64,000 nt of DNA from Pontiella sulfatireligans. Lineage in GTDB: Bacteria; Verrucomicrobiota; Kiritimatiellia; Kiritimatiellales; Pontiellaceae. How positions within the stretch are numbered: the first letter of the stretch is position 1; the number at the start of each line of letters is the position of its first letter. Both the position numbers and the translations under genes were made by a program. Positions 17,217 through 25,446 of this stretch are shown here, piece after piece. The notes beneath the pieces were generated by a model. That model was not told the DNA's origin. It made no database searches and saw nothing but the letters and a program-made list of their open reading frames with translations. The stretch is taken from the NCBI RefSeq assembly GCF_900890705.1, contig NZ_CAAHFH010000002.1:806001-870000 (forward strand), written 5' to 3'.

Positions 17217-19094
17217 ATGTTGCAGAATTTTAAATCTCACAGTTTAGTTTTATATAAAACCGCGCCGGCGATCATCGATCAGGTCGGCGACAAAATATCC
17301 ATTCAGCTGGCCAACGGGAAAAGTGTTAAAGTCCGGCCTAAAGATATTCAACTGCTTCATCCGGGGCCGCTGAAGTCTCTCGCCGACTTAAACCAGACGC
17401 CTCAAGGAAATGTTGAAGAAGCGTGGGAGTTGCTGCAGGGCGAAACGGTTGAACTGACCGAACTCGCTGAATTCATCTATGGAGAGGCGTCGCCCGTGAC
17501 GGTCTGGCATGCCTGGCAAGTGCTTCATGCCGCCATCCATTTCACCGGATCCAGGGAACAAATCACGGCCAGAACGGAAGCCGAGGTTGAAGCCATTGTC
17601 AACAAACAACGCGAAAAAGAAGAAGAGGCGGCACGCTGGAAGGACTATCTGCAGCGCGTCAAAGACCATACGATTCAGCCTGAGGATTTCCCCCACCTGA
17701 GCGATCTGGAGCGCATGGCCTACCGCAAGGCGTCCACGAACCGCACGCTGAAAGCGCTCGGCATAGAAGTCGCTCCGGAAAAGGCGCATCGGCTGCTGCT
17801 GCAGCTTAGGTTGTGGAATGACGCGGTGAATCCCTATCCGACCCGTTTTGATTGCGCAACCACGCAGCCAGAGCTCGAGGTGCCTGAACTGCCGGAGGAG
17901 CCGCGCGAGGATCTGACGGCGCTGGAAACGTTTGCCATCGACGATGACAATTGCTCCGACCCGGACGATGCCATCAGCCTCGACGGCGAGTGCCTCTGGA
18001 TCCATGTCGCCGATGCCGCCGCGCTCATCAAAGCGGACTCGCCCCTCGACCAAGAGGCCCGAGCCCGGGGTGCCAATCTCTATCTGCCCGAAATCGTCAT
18101 CAATATGCTGCCGTCGGCCGTCACTTCAATTTTGGGATTGGGACTGCAAGACATATCCCCCGCTCTCTCTTTTAAAATCGGGATTAAGGAGGACGGTTCG
18201 CCCACCTGTTTGAAAATAATACCGAGCTTAATCCGCGTTCAACGGCTCAGCTATTCCGCCGCAGATGAGTTGATGGAGACCTCCCCTTTTCAGGAAATGA
18301 ATCTCATTGCTGAGCAGTTCCGGAAGCGACGCGTTGCTCAGGGAGCAGCCAGAATAAACCTGCCGGAAGTGAAACTCAAAACCACCGTCGACGGAGAGCT
18401 GTATAATTTGGCCGCCCGGCATGAACTGGGCCTCAAAGAGCCGGACGACTTCTCCGTCGAGATCAAAGATCTGCCGCGGTTGAAAAGCCGCGAAATGGTC
18501 ACCGATGCCATGCTGATGGCGGGCGAGGCCATTGCTGTATATTGCATTGAAAATGAAATCCCGGTGCCCTTTGCCTGCCAGCCGCCGCCTGACGAATCGG
18601 GCACGCCGGAAACTATGGCCGAAATGTTTGCCTATCGCAAAAAGTTTAAACGCTCCGGGCTGCACCTTGATCCTGATTGGCACTCCGGACTCGGGCTCGA
18701 ACGATACACCCGGTCCACCAGCCCGTTGCGCCGCTATTCAGATCTGCTGGTCCATCAGCAAGTCCGCGCGTTTATTGGCGGGCAACCCTTAATCAGCGAA
18801 GCCGATATGCTGGAACGCATGTCCCAAGCCGAAATCGGCGGAGGCAACACCGCGATGGCCGAACGCCGGAGCAACCGGCACTGGACGTTGCTGCACATGC
18901 AGCAGCATCCGGAAACCGTCTATCGCGGAGTGGTCGTCGACAAACGCGACGACCGGGGCGTGGTGATGATTCCCGAACTCGCCATCGACGTTAAAATGCG
19001 CCGGATGGCTGATGTCGAGTTGGATGATGAAGTCGAACTCCAACTCCTCCAGATCAATCTCCCGGAGCTTGATTTCACCTGCCGGATGGTGTGA
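17217..19094 (+). CDS. RNase II/RNB-family exoribonuclease
   Basis: 625 aa. Residues about 230-560 form the RNB catalytic domain. The hallmark metal-binding loop is FAIDDDNCSDPDDAISLDG (about residues 238-256), with the conserved aspartates of the RNase II/R family. It is followed by WIHVADAAALI, YLPEIVINMLPSA, LSFKI and, later, YTRSTSPLRRYSDLLVHQQV, the conserved 'RYtRfTSPiRRYaDL' helix. The N-terminus has a small beta-rich segment and a helical region (residues 60-200) rather than the two cold-shock domains of E. coli RNase R. This resembles the shorter RNase II-type enzymes of cyanobacteria and Deinococcus. It degrades RNA 3' to 5' in the cytoplasm. The gene is preceded by repeats and no strong ribosome-binding site is visible. 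Confidence 0.9.
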   Translation: MLQNFKSHSLVLYKTAPAIIDQVGDKISIQLANGKSVKVRPKDIQLLHPGPLKSLADLNQTPQGNVEEAWELLQGETVELTELAEFIYGEASPVTVWHAWQVLHAAIHFTGSREQITARTEAEVEAIVNKQREKEEEAARWKDYLQRVKDHTIQPEDFPHLSDLERMAYRKASTNRTLKALGIEVAPEKAHRLLLQLRLWNDAVNPYPTRFDCATTQPELEVPELPEEPREDLTALETFAIDDDNCSDPDDAISLDGECLWIHVADAAALIKADSPLDQEARARGANLYLPEIVINMLPSAVTSILGLGLQDISPALSFKIGIKEDGSPTCLKIIPSLIRVQRLSYSAADELMETSPFQEMNLIAEQFRKRRVAQGAARINLPEVKLKTTVDGELYNLAARHELGLKEPDDFSVEIKDLPRLKSREMVTDAMLMAGEAIAVYCIENEIPVPFACQPPPDESGTPETMAEMFAYRKKFKRSGLHLDPDWHSGLGLERYTRSTSPLRRYSDLLVHQQVRAFIGGQPLISEADMLERMSQAEIGGGNTAMAERRSNRHWTLLHMQQHPETVYRGVVVDKRDDRGVVMIPELAIDVKMRRMADVELDDEVELQLLQINLPELDFTCRMV

Positions 19095-19148
19095 CGCGAG
19101 GGAAAAATTCGAGCACATTAGAAAATGCCATGGCCGGATATTGGTTGT

Positions 19149-19227
19149 TGTAGGCGGGGGCGGCGACCCCGCCATCCTGCCTACAGGAGATGGCTTGGCA
19201 ATCCCGAGGTCGCCGCCCCCGGCTACA
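19149..19227. repeat. GC-rich inverted repeat
   Basis: TGTAGGCGGGGGCGGCGACC (19149-19168) pairs with GGTCGCCGCCCCCGGCTACA (19208-19227), 19 of 20 positions complementary, 39 bases apart. It begins 54 bases after the RNase stop. It may act as an mRNA end hairpin, but the GC-rich composition matches other dispersed intergenic repeats here. Confidence 0.6.
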
Positions 19228-19501
19228 TCTGGCCTCAAGAATTTACCCCGCCAGCAGCGGGGTTCCGATCCGAGGAAGAATTGACTGCCCACTTCCAATG
19301 TTTGGAAAACATTAACTCATAGGACGCCGCCCTTTCCCATCTGCAGCATACGGACAAAATGCCCGTTCTACATCCCCGAAATGGCCCTCTGGCCAGCGCT
19401 CCCTGCGCCCTCATGCGAAATATTATGTGACAATTACCCCTATAAAACGCCTTAATTGGCGGTTTGCCATTTCTTTCCTAATCACTTTTGCCCAAGTGTG
19501 C

Positions 19502-19643
19502 TATAGTCTCGCTTTCAACCCGCCTAGAGGAAGTTTATCCCCTCGGCATCCAACCTTAGTTGGGACCACTCGTTGACCATCGACCAAATCTGGTCGGCAC
19601 GATCTCGTCGCCTCCTCTGAGACTCCCACTCAAAGGAGTAGTT
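19502..19643 (+). promoter_or_regulatory. Candidate promoter and structured 5' leader
   Basis: A TATAGT box lies at 19502-19507, with only a weak -35 match upstream. The following leader of about 130 bases contains three simple hairpins: CCAAC-CTTA-GTTGG near 19552, GACCA-AATC-TGGTC near 19582, and ACTCC-CACTCAAA-GGAGT at 19622-19639. The last one places the Shine-Dalgarno GGAG inside a stem just before ATG 19644. I do not recognise a known riboswitch class. Confidence 0.35.
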
Positions 19644-20561
19644 ATGTTTGCAGTCCCACCCGCCGTATCGTTGACCGCGTCTAAACCCATTCGAAAATTT
19701 ATTGCCAAAACCCTTTCAAACGAGGGTTCCCCGGTTAAAACCGCCTTGTTGTTGGCCGCTGGCATGGGTAATCGACTTGCTCCATTAACAGATGCAACCC
19801 CGAAATGTCTGGTTGAAGTTAATGGAATCCCCATCCTTGAAAGATTGATACGTTCCCTGCGCAGTCATGGGATCACGCGTCTGTTTGTGGTCACCGGGCA
19901 CCTGTCTGAAGTGATTGAAGACTACCTTGGCCGCCGTTATGCCGGGATTGAAATCATCTATATTGCCAGCCCGCTGTATAAAACAACCAACAACATCTAC
20001 TCGTTGTGGCTTGCCGGCAAAGAGATTGACGAGCCTTTCATGTTGATTGAAAGCGATCTGGTTTTTCAGACAGAGCTACTTGCGCCAATGCTCCAGCCCG
20101 ACCGCATCGCGGTCTCGAAGATGCTCCCTTGGATGAACGGCACCACGGTAACGCTTAACGGCCCCAAACAGCTGAAGGCCTTCTGTCTGGGTGCGGAAAG
20201 CCGCAATTGCGCCAGTCACTACAAGACCGTGAATATCTACAATTTCTCTCGCAACACCTGGAAATTGATTCAGAAGCGTTTGGATCAGTATATTTCCGAC
20301 GGAAAGGTGAACGGCTACTATGAAGCGGTGTTCGCCGAAATGGTCGCTGAAGGGACGATCTCCCTTGCGCCGGTCTTCTTTGATGCCGCCCGCTGGTACG
20401 AGATCGATACCCCGGAGGATCTGAGCGCGGCGGAACGAATGTTTCCCGAGCCCTCCCGGATCCGGGTGGCCATGGGAGAGAAACTGCACCCCCTGCGGAA
20501 GGCGATCAGCAGCCGTCCCAAGGGTGCGCAGAAAATAGACGGACTCCCGGTTCCGGCATAA
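19644..20561 (+). CDS. Sugar/alcohol-phosphate nucleotidyltransferase (LicC-like)
   Basis: 305 aa from ATG 19644 (AAAGGAG ribosome-binding site). Residues about 32-270 form the nucleotidyltransferase fold of the LicC/choline-phosphate cytidylyltransferase group. The nucleotide loop is LLLAAGMGNRLAPLTDATPK with CLVEVNGIPILER, then VTGHLSE, the LYKTTNNIYSLWLA segment typical of LicC-like enzymes (N-I-x-S-L), and the metal-binding IESDLVF. The PVFFDAARWYEIDTPEDL stretch near the C-terminus carries the second metal-site aspartates. The expected reaction is CTP plus a phospho-alcohol to a CDP-alcohol. Together with the two following genes it probably activates phosphoethanolamine or a related amino-alcohol phosphate; the substrate itself is inference. 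It is first gene of a three-gene operon. Confidence 0.85.
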   Translation: MFAVPPAVSLTASKPIRKFIAKTLSNEGSPVKTALLLAAGMGNRLAPLTDATPKCLVEVNGIPILERLIRSLRSHGITRLFVVTGHLSEVIEDYLGRRYAGIEIIYIASPLYKTTNNIYSLWLAGKEIDEPFMLIESDLVFQTELLAPMLQPDRIAVSKMLPWMNGTTVTLNGPKQLKAFCLGAESRNCASHYKTVNIYNFSRNTWKLIQKRLDQYISDGKVNGYYEAVFAEMVAEGTISLAPVFFDAARWYEIDTPEDLSAAERMFPEPSRIRVAMGEKLHPLRKAISSRPKGAQKIDGLPVPA

Positions 20562-20675
20562 CCGGCATTCCCCTCATTACTCCAAGCAGGATCGCGTCGT
20601 ACTGCAGTTTGGGAACAGGCCGTCTTGAGGAATGCCACTTGCCGGCATAAATTTTACAGAAAGCGAAAACAGATT

Positions 20676-21806
20676 ATGACAGAGAAAAAAAAGACCATTA
20701 CGGATACGGCTGACAAAGAGCAGCAATTTGAGGCCATTGAACAGCAGCATGGCGGCTATTGGCGGCATGGTTTCATCGATCATGCCTACCTGTATAATCT
20801 CTATTTTCCGCCGGAGCGTTTCTTTCAGCAGCTGACCCGTCAAATTCATGAACTGGTGCTCAACTATCCGGTTGCCCAGAATGTCCTGGCAAATCTGGTG
20901 GGAACCCTGATCGCACAACCCGCGGAACGGATCGTGGTCGGCAATGGCGCCGCCGAGTTGATCAAGATTGTCTCGGGTCATCTGGCCAAAAAGCTGATTG
21001 TTCCGGTGCCGTCGTTCAATGAATACGCGAATGCGGCGCCGACTGAAAATATTATTGAGTTTGCCCTCGAAGCTCCGTCCTTTCAGCTGGACGTCGATCA
21101 ATTTGCGGCAGAAGCAATACGCAACAAGGCTGACATAGCGGTGGTGGTATCACCGAACAACCCGACCTCTCTGCTGGTGCCCAAAGTCGACCTGCTTCGC
21201 CTGCTGGACAAGCTGGCCGCGCACGACTGCATGCTCATCGTTGACGAATCGTTCATCGATTTTGCCAAGGATCGTGATCGGGAAACGCTGGAAGGAGATA
21301 TCGCCAACTATCCGAATCTTGCGATCTTCAAGAGCATGAGCAAAGCGTACGGCATCTGTGGTCTGCGCATCGGCTATATGCTGACGGCCAACGCACTCTT
21401 TGCCGATCAGGTTCGTCAAGGACTGCATATCTGGAACCTCAACGGCTTTGCAGAAACCTTTCTGGTGCATGCTCCGGAATATCAGCAGGAGTTCCTCGCC
21501 AGCTGCGAACGGGTACGGGCAGACCGCGATCAATTTTATCAGGACCTCTGCACCATCAGAGAAATGACGGTCTATCGGCCCGATGCCAACTATATCTTCT
21601 GCCGTCTTCCTGACCAGGCGCCTTCCGGCCCCGAGGTGGCCCGCAGACTGTTTGTAGAGCACAACATCTACATCAAGCACTGTCAGGGAAAGACCATGCC
21701 GGAATCTGACCGTTACATCCGTATTTCCAGCCGCACCCAGGCAGAAAACGGCAGGGTAGCTGAAGCCCTGAGGACGATTGTTGCCGCGGCGGAGGAGTTG
21801 TCATGA
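20676..21806 (+). CDS. Fold-type I PLP enzyme (HisC/CobD-like aminotransferase or decarboxylase)
   Basis: 376 aa from ATG 20676. Class I/II aminotransferase motifs are intact: VVGNGAAELI (PLP phosphate region), VVVSPNNPTSLL, IVDESFIDFA (Asp pairing with the pyridine nitrogen), the Schiff-base lysine in KSMSKAYGICGLRIGYML, and YIRISSR with the carboxylate-binding arginine. It is closest in style to histidinol-phosphate aminotransferase and CobD. That group includes true transaminases but also decarboxylases of O-phosphothreonine and O-phosphoserine (for example Campylobacter Cj1436). Its position between a LicC-like cytidylyltransferase and a CDP-alcohol phosphotransferase favours production of an amino-alcohol phosphate. 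The downstream gene overlaps its stop by four bases. Confidence 0.85.
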   Translation: MTEKKKTITDTADKEQQFEAIEQQHGGYWRHGFIDHAYLYNLYFPPERFFQQLTRQIHELVLNYPVAQNVLANLVGTLIAQPAERIVVGNGAAELIKIVSGHLAKKLIVPVPSFNEYANAAPTENIIEFALEAPSFQLDVDQFAAEAIRNKADIAVVVSPNNPTSLLVPKVDLLRLLDKLAAHDCMLIVDESFIDFAKDRDRETLEGDIANYPNLAIFKSMSKAYGICGLRIGYMLTANALFADQVRQGLHIWNLNGFAETFLVHAPEYQQEFLASCERVRADRDQFYQDLCTIREMTVYRPDANYIFCRLPDQAPSGPEVARRLFVEHNIYIKHCQGKTMPESDRYIRISSRTQAENGRVAEALRTIVAAAEELS

Positions 21807-22435
21807 GTGAGTCTCCGCCACCGAAATCCATCCTTTCCTTCGCAAAAGACCTGCCGAACATTTGTTCGTTGGTCGGACTGTTGTGCGCAATCTTCGGCAT
21901 CTATTTTGCCTTTCTGGGCAATTTCCCCGCCGCGATGATCGGGTTGATCTGGGCGGTTTTCTTTGACTGGAGCGACGGCATCATAGCCCGTCGGATGAAA
22001 GGCCGAACCCAAGAGCAGGGAGAGTATGGCGGCCAGCTCGACTCGTTGATCGATATTGTCAGCTTCGGAATCTGCCCCGCCGTCATCCTGCTTAGCTATG
22101 GCCATTTCAGCCCCTGGTACATCCCCGGCGCCTTCATCATTGTTGCCGCCGGTGTAATCCGGCTGAGCTATTTTAATGTCTTTGGCCTGGTGGACAAATC
22201 AACGTATTGGGGATTCCCGCTCGACAACAATGTCATTATCCTGGTCTTTCTGTTTCTCTTTGATGGTTTGCTCTGTCCTTCGATTTTCGGTTTCATTCTC
22301 TACGCGCTGCTTATAGCTCTAGCGGCCCTCAACGTCGCCCCGATCAAGACCCCCAAATTTGCCGGACGCTGGTATTACGTCATCACCGGCTACACACTGC
22401 TAATCACTCTGATCTATGGCTTGAAATTGCTCTGA
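21803..22435 (+). CDS. CDP-alcohol phosphatidyltransferase family membrane enzyme
   Basis: 210 aa with about six hydrophobic helices. The family active-site signature D-x2-DG-x2-AR-x8-12-G-x3-D-x3-D is complete: DWSDGIIARR followed by GGQLDSLID. In this family a Mg-bound CDP-alcohol is cleaved and its phospho-alcohol or phosphatidyl group is moved to an acceptor at the inner membrane. Members include phosphatidylserine synthase and ethanolamine/choline phosphotransferases. The ATG overlaps the stop of the PLP enzyme (ATGA), which indicates translational coupling. Given the neighbours, use of a CDP-amino-alcohol made by the first gene is the simplest hypothesis. Phosphatidylserine synthase activity on CDP-diacylglycerol remains possible. 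Confidence 0.88.
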   Translation: MSESPPPKSILSFAKDLPNICSLVGLLCAIFGIYFAFLGNFPAAMIGLIWAVFFDWSDGIIARRMKGRTQEQGEYGGQLDSLIDIVSFGICPAVILLSYGHFSPWYIPGAFIIVAAGVIRLSYFNVFGLVDKSTYWGFPLDNNVIILVFLFLFDGLLCPSIFGFILYALLIALAALNVAPIKTPKFAGRWYYVITGYTLLITLIYGLKLL

Positions 22436-22559
22436 TCAGTGACGCTTGCCAACAGGCGCAATCCTGTTCATCCTGCAATGCCCTTCCCCTTTTTCGCTTT
22501 TGCGCAGCGGGACGAATTCGTCTATGTTAATCCCTTCATTTCAACAATCGAGGTTTGGC

Positions 22560-23495
22560 ATGAAGTTCAGGAATATTGCAATCATCTCTGGTCTGGCGGT
22601 TCTGTTGGCAGGAACGGGTTTCGTGGCTGAATCCGCAACTGCGCCCAAACCCCTGCCCGGATCGCGCGCTGAAATCTACAAAACCATCGACGGAGTCAAA
22701 CTGCCCCTACATATCTTTGAACCCAAGGGCCAAAAAGCCGGCGACAAGCGCCCGGCCATCGTCTTTTTCTTCGGCGGCGGATGGAACGGCGGCTCCCCAA
22801 AACAGTTTGAAAAACAGTGCGCCTATCTCGCCTCCCGCGGCATGGTGGCCATGACCGTTGAATACCGCGTAAAAAGCCGCCACGGCGTAAAGGCGGTCTC
22901 CTGCTTCAGCGATGCCAAATCCGCCATCCGCTGGGTGCGGCAAAACGCCCAACGCCTCGGCATCGATCCCAACCGCATCGCCGCCGGCGGCGGTTCGGCC
23001 GGCGGGCATCTCGCCGGTGCGCTCGGCACCATCAGCGCCTTCGACGAATCCACCGAAGACACCACCATCAGCGCCGTGCCCAACGCGCTCGTCCTCTTCA
23101 ATCCCGCCCTCGTCCTGGCGCCGGTGGAAGGATACGAACCCAGGGACCCGAAAAAACTCGCCGGTCTGGAAAAACGCATGGGCGTACCGCCTCAACAGCT
23201 TTCGCCCTATCACAACATTGGCTCCGACCTTCCGCCCACCATTATTTTCCACGGCACGGCCGACACCACCGTCCCCTACAACACCGTCGAACTGTTTACC
23301 GAACAGGCGAAAAAAAAAGGCAACGCGGTTGAGCTCGTCCCCTACGAAGGCCAGGGGCATGGTTTCTTTAATTATAAAGAGACGCGAAAGAACCCCTTCA
23401 TCGACACCGTCAAAAAGATGGATGCCTTTCTCGTGTCGCTCGGATATCTGCAAGGCCCCGACCGCGTCGACGCCTTTATCGCGGCGGATCAATAA
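22560..23495 (+). CDS. Exported alpha/beta-hydrolase (BD-FAE / carboxylesterase-like)
   Basis: 311 aa from ATG 22560, with a hydrophobic N-terminal signal (MKFRNIAIISGLAVLLAGTG) that may be cleaved near VAESATA. The fold is that of hormone-sensitive-lipase-like esterases. The oxyanion motif is FFFGGGWNGG (HGGG with Phe for His), the nucleophile elbow is GGGSAGGHLAG (Ser in GxSxG), Asp is in HGTADTTVP, and the catalytic His is in GQGHGFFNY. Related enzymes deacetylate or de-feruloylate plant polysaccharides and often occur beside sulfatases and glycosidases in PVC genomes. The gene lies 125 bases after the phospholipid-type operon, and only a weak GAGG is visible before the start. The precise ester substrate is unknown. 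Confidence 0.85.
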   Translation: MKFRNIAIISGLAVLLAGTGFVAESATAPKPLPGSRAEIYKTIDGVKLPLHIFEPKGQKAGDKRPAIVFFFGGGWNGGSPKQFEKQCAYLASRGMVAMTVEYRVKSRHGVKAVSCFSDAKSAIRWVRQNAQRLGIDPNRIAAGGGSAGGHLAGALGTISAFDESTEDTTISAVPNALVLFNPALVLAPVEGYEPRDPKKLAGLEKRMGVPPQQLSPYHNIGSDLPPTIIFHGTADTTVPYNTVELFTEQAKKKGNAVELVPYEGQGHGFFNYKETRKNPFIDTVKKMDAFLVSLGYLQGPDRVDAFIAADQ

Positions 23496-23871
23496 TGCGC
23501 TACTAAGCACGAAATACATGAAACTGGAGGGATGACGTCCCTGCCGTCCGCCTTACGACTGCATGAGATTTGCCACGAAAGAAGGCGCAAAGAGTAGAGC
23601 AGGGACTCAGGCGGCAGCCGTGGATCCGGCTTCGTTTCCCAAGGTTTGAGCCATTGGAACAGATGTTGAACCACGACCGCGAACCCGCGCATTACTAGAT
23701 GGCCTCGTTGTTGACATCGCTGTGCGCCAGCCTCTTTCGCCCCATGGGCGCAGTTCCGGGACTGCCCAAGGACACGCCTCTTTGCTTGCAAAGGGCGTGT
23801 TTCGTACGCTCCGCAGACCCCTTAACTTATAGATCCGGCAGGTAAATATTGAGAAGATCCATGAAATTATT

Positions 23872-23937
23872 CTGACACCCAATTGTTCTGCCGAAACTCC
23901 CTGCGACGGTTTTATTGACAGAATAACTGGGTGTCAG
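23872..23937. repeat. CTGACACCCA palindromic element
   Basis: CTGACACCCAATTGTTCTG (23872-23890) and CAGAATAACTGGGTGTCAG (23919-23937) are inverted repeats matching at 17 of 19 positions, with a 28-base centre. The form fits a REP/REPIN-like mobile palindrome. Confidence 0.65.
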
Positions 23938-24162
23938 GCCGGCGCGGAACGACAGCAGCGAAGCGTCAGCCATTTTTTCAACGAGTGCGGTTCATCGCAT
24001 AAGTCATTTTGAAGTCTCAATATATTTGTGCCGGAGCAATAGCGTCATTCGGGACCGCCCCTTGGAAATCCGACCCTCTGTAGCCGCGGTCCTCGACCTA
24101 TCTATTACACGCATAATTTTACAACGGCATTTCAGGGAGGGTTCTCTCTGCAGCGCATAGGA

Positions 24163-24195
24163 TGACCGGAACCTCTAATGGGTGCCCCCTTTTTG
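24163..24195 (-). repeat. Dispersed repeat, copy 2 of an inverted pair
   Basis: GACCGGAACCTCTAATGGGT followed by GCCCCCTTTTT is the reverse complement of 16448-16478. Confidence 0.7.
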
Positions 24196-24331
24196 AGTGC
24201 GGGAATTTAACCGGCCTCTCTTGATAAAACGGATGTTGCGGATCCACTAAGCGTTATCCAACGGATTCAGGTTACAGTCTGCCGTTGAGTTTGGGATGGC
24301 GTTTTTTTCATAAAATAAGTACCTTGTTGTG

Positions 24332-24691
24332 ATGTGTAACGAGGATGTCATAGACCCAACTGTTCTGTTGGACGCCATCAGTGGTGACACTGCTTTGGCG
24401 ACGGAGCTGCTGGAATTGTTTTTCTGCGAGACCAATAAAGATTTCGAAGGGTTGTGCGCGGCTGTTGCCGCGGCTTCTGTTGCGGATGCGGTCAAGGCGG
24501 CGCATAAAATGGCCGGTGCTTCAATGGCATGTGGCTTGGCGGGGGTTGCCGGCGAGTTGCGCGAACTGGAGCAACTCTGCAAGGTGGCGATGCCGTCCGA
24601 CATGAATGCGCGCGTCTCGCGGGCGGGGAAGGCTCTCTCGGACGCTCGGCATTTCTTTGAAAATTATTACGCGAAGGAGTTTTCGGCATGA
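24332..24691 (+). CDS. Hpt-domain phosphotransfer protein
   Basis: 119 aa from ATG 24332; a GTG at 24329 is directly in front. The protein is an all-helical Hpt domain. The family motif A-H-x-(L/M)-(K/A)-G-x-S reads AAHKMAGAS, with the phospho-accepting histidine at residue 58. Leading helices contain the LLELFFCETNKDFEGLCAAV segment, and a LRELEQLCK helix follows. Hpt proteins carry phosphate between receiver domains of multi-step phosphorelays in the cytoplasm. The stop overlaps the start of the response regulator, so the two are translationally coupled and probably partners. The kinase that feeds them is not next to the pair. The multi-PAS kinase 2.3 kb downstream is a candidate. Confidence 0.85.
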   Translation: MCNEDVIDPTVLLDAISGDTALATELLELFFCETNKDFEGLCAAVAAASVADAVKAAHKMAGASMACGLAGVAGELRELEQLCKVAMPSDMNARVSRAGKALSDARHFFENYYAKEFSA

Positions 24692-25446
24692 AGAAAGTTT
24701 TTCTAATTGATGATGATGTCTTTGTCACCAATCTCTATAAAAATATGCTGAGGGGAGAGGGGATTGAGGGAGTCTGCATCAATAGCGGCGAAGAAGCCAT
24801 TCAACGACTTTCGATTGAGAAGCCGGATCTGGTAGTTTTGGATTTGCATATGCCGGGCATTAATGGGGTCGAGGTGTTGCGGCATATCCGCGGAAACAAA
24901 ACGTTAAAAGATCTTTATGTGATCGTTCTGTCGAGCGGCTATGTCAAATCGTTGGTCGAAGAGGTCGGGGATTTCAAGGTGCAGAAGTTTTGCGCCAAAC
25001 TGCAGTGTAAGCCGAAGCAGATTCTGACAGCAATCAAGGATGCGATTGCCGAACTTTCCGCGAGAGAGGTCGACGGTGCCGGATTGGATGCCGCGGTGCA
25101 GTATTTAGGCGACGTGCCGATGGCGGATTTGCACCGCTACCTTACTCTCATGCGAACCGATGCCCGGCCGGAAGCGCGGCGGGTCTGTCTGGTTCATATA
25201 TACAAGATCATGTATGAGATATTCCAGAGCGCACTGGCGGTGGATGAAACCTTTCCGCGCGGTAAATTGAGCCGTGCCCTGAAGGTCATGCTGAACGATT
25301 TGTTTGAACATCCCGACCCTGTGACTGAAATGACGATGAATACGCTGACCCAAGGGTTGAGCAAACTCAATGCGTTGTGCATCGAGGCCACAGAGGAGTT
25401 GGAGTCTGCGACGGCGCTTCGGGATCTGCTCAATGATTTAAAATAA
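24688..25446 (+). CDS. Response regulator with unknown helical output domain
   Basis: 252 aa. Residues 1-120 are a receiver domain: acidic pocket IDDD (8-10), phosphoacceptor Asp52 in VVLDLHMPG, and the switch residue in VIVLSSGY. The normally invariant Lys-Pro loop is altered to FCAKLQCKPKQIL, with two additional residues between the strand and the KP. Residues about 130-252 are predominantly helical and contain no DNA-binding helix-turn-helix, GGDEF or EAL signature that I can recognise. The ATG overlaps the Hpt stop (ATGA). Likely role: terminal or intermediate receiver of the Hpt relay with a protein-interaction output. Confidence 0.82.
   Translation: MKKVFLIDDDVFVTNLYKNMLRGEGIEGVCINSGEEAIQRLSIEKPDLVVLDLHMPGINGVEVLRHIRGNKTLKDLYVIVLSSGYVKSLVEEVGDFKVQKFCAKLQCKPKQILTAIKDAIAELSAREVDGAGLDAAVQYLGDVPMADLHRYLTLMRTDARPEARRVCLVHIYKIMYEIFQSALAVDETFPRGKLSRALKVMLNDLFEHPDPVTEMTMNTLTQGLSKLNALCIEATEELESATALRDLLNDLK

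Larger units (their letters stand above)
19095..19643. other. Gap with inverted repeat and structured leader
   Basis: No gene in 549 bases. It holds a 20-base inverted repeat (19149-19227), a TTCCAATGTTTGGAA palindrome near 19290, and the probable promoter and leader of the next operon (19502-19643). Confidence 0.5.
23496..24331. repeat. Gene-free, repeat-rich gap
   Basis: No credible gene in 836 bases. It contains the hairpin ACACGCC...GGCGTGT with an inner CTTTGC/GCAAAG stem (about 23771-23801) and the CTGACACCC palindrome (23872-23937). A CCGCGGTCCTCGACC word lies at 24084-24098, and the inverted copy of the 16.45-kb repeat lies at 24163-24195. Confidence 0.55.

Noticed and set aside
23489..23882. 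Leftward frames of about 90-100 codons in the gap after the hydrolase
   Set aside because: No start signal; composition follows the repeat-rich gap and no domain is recognised.
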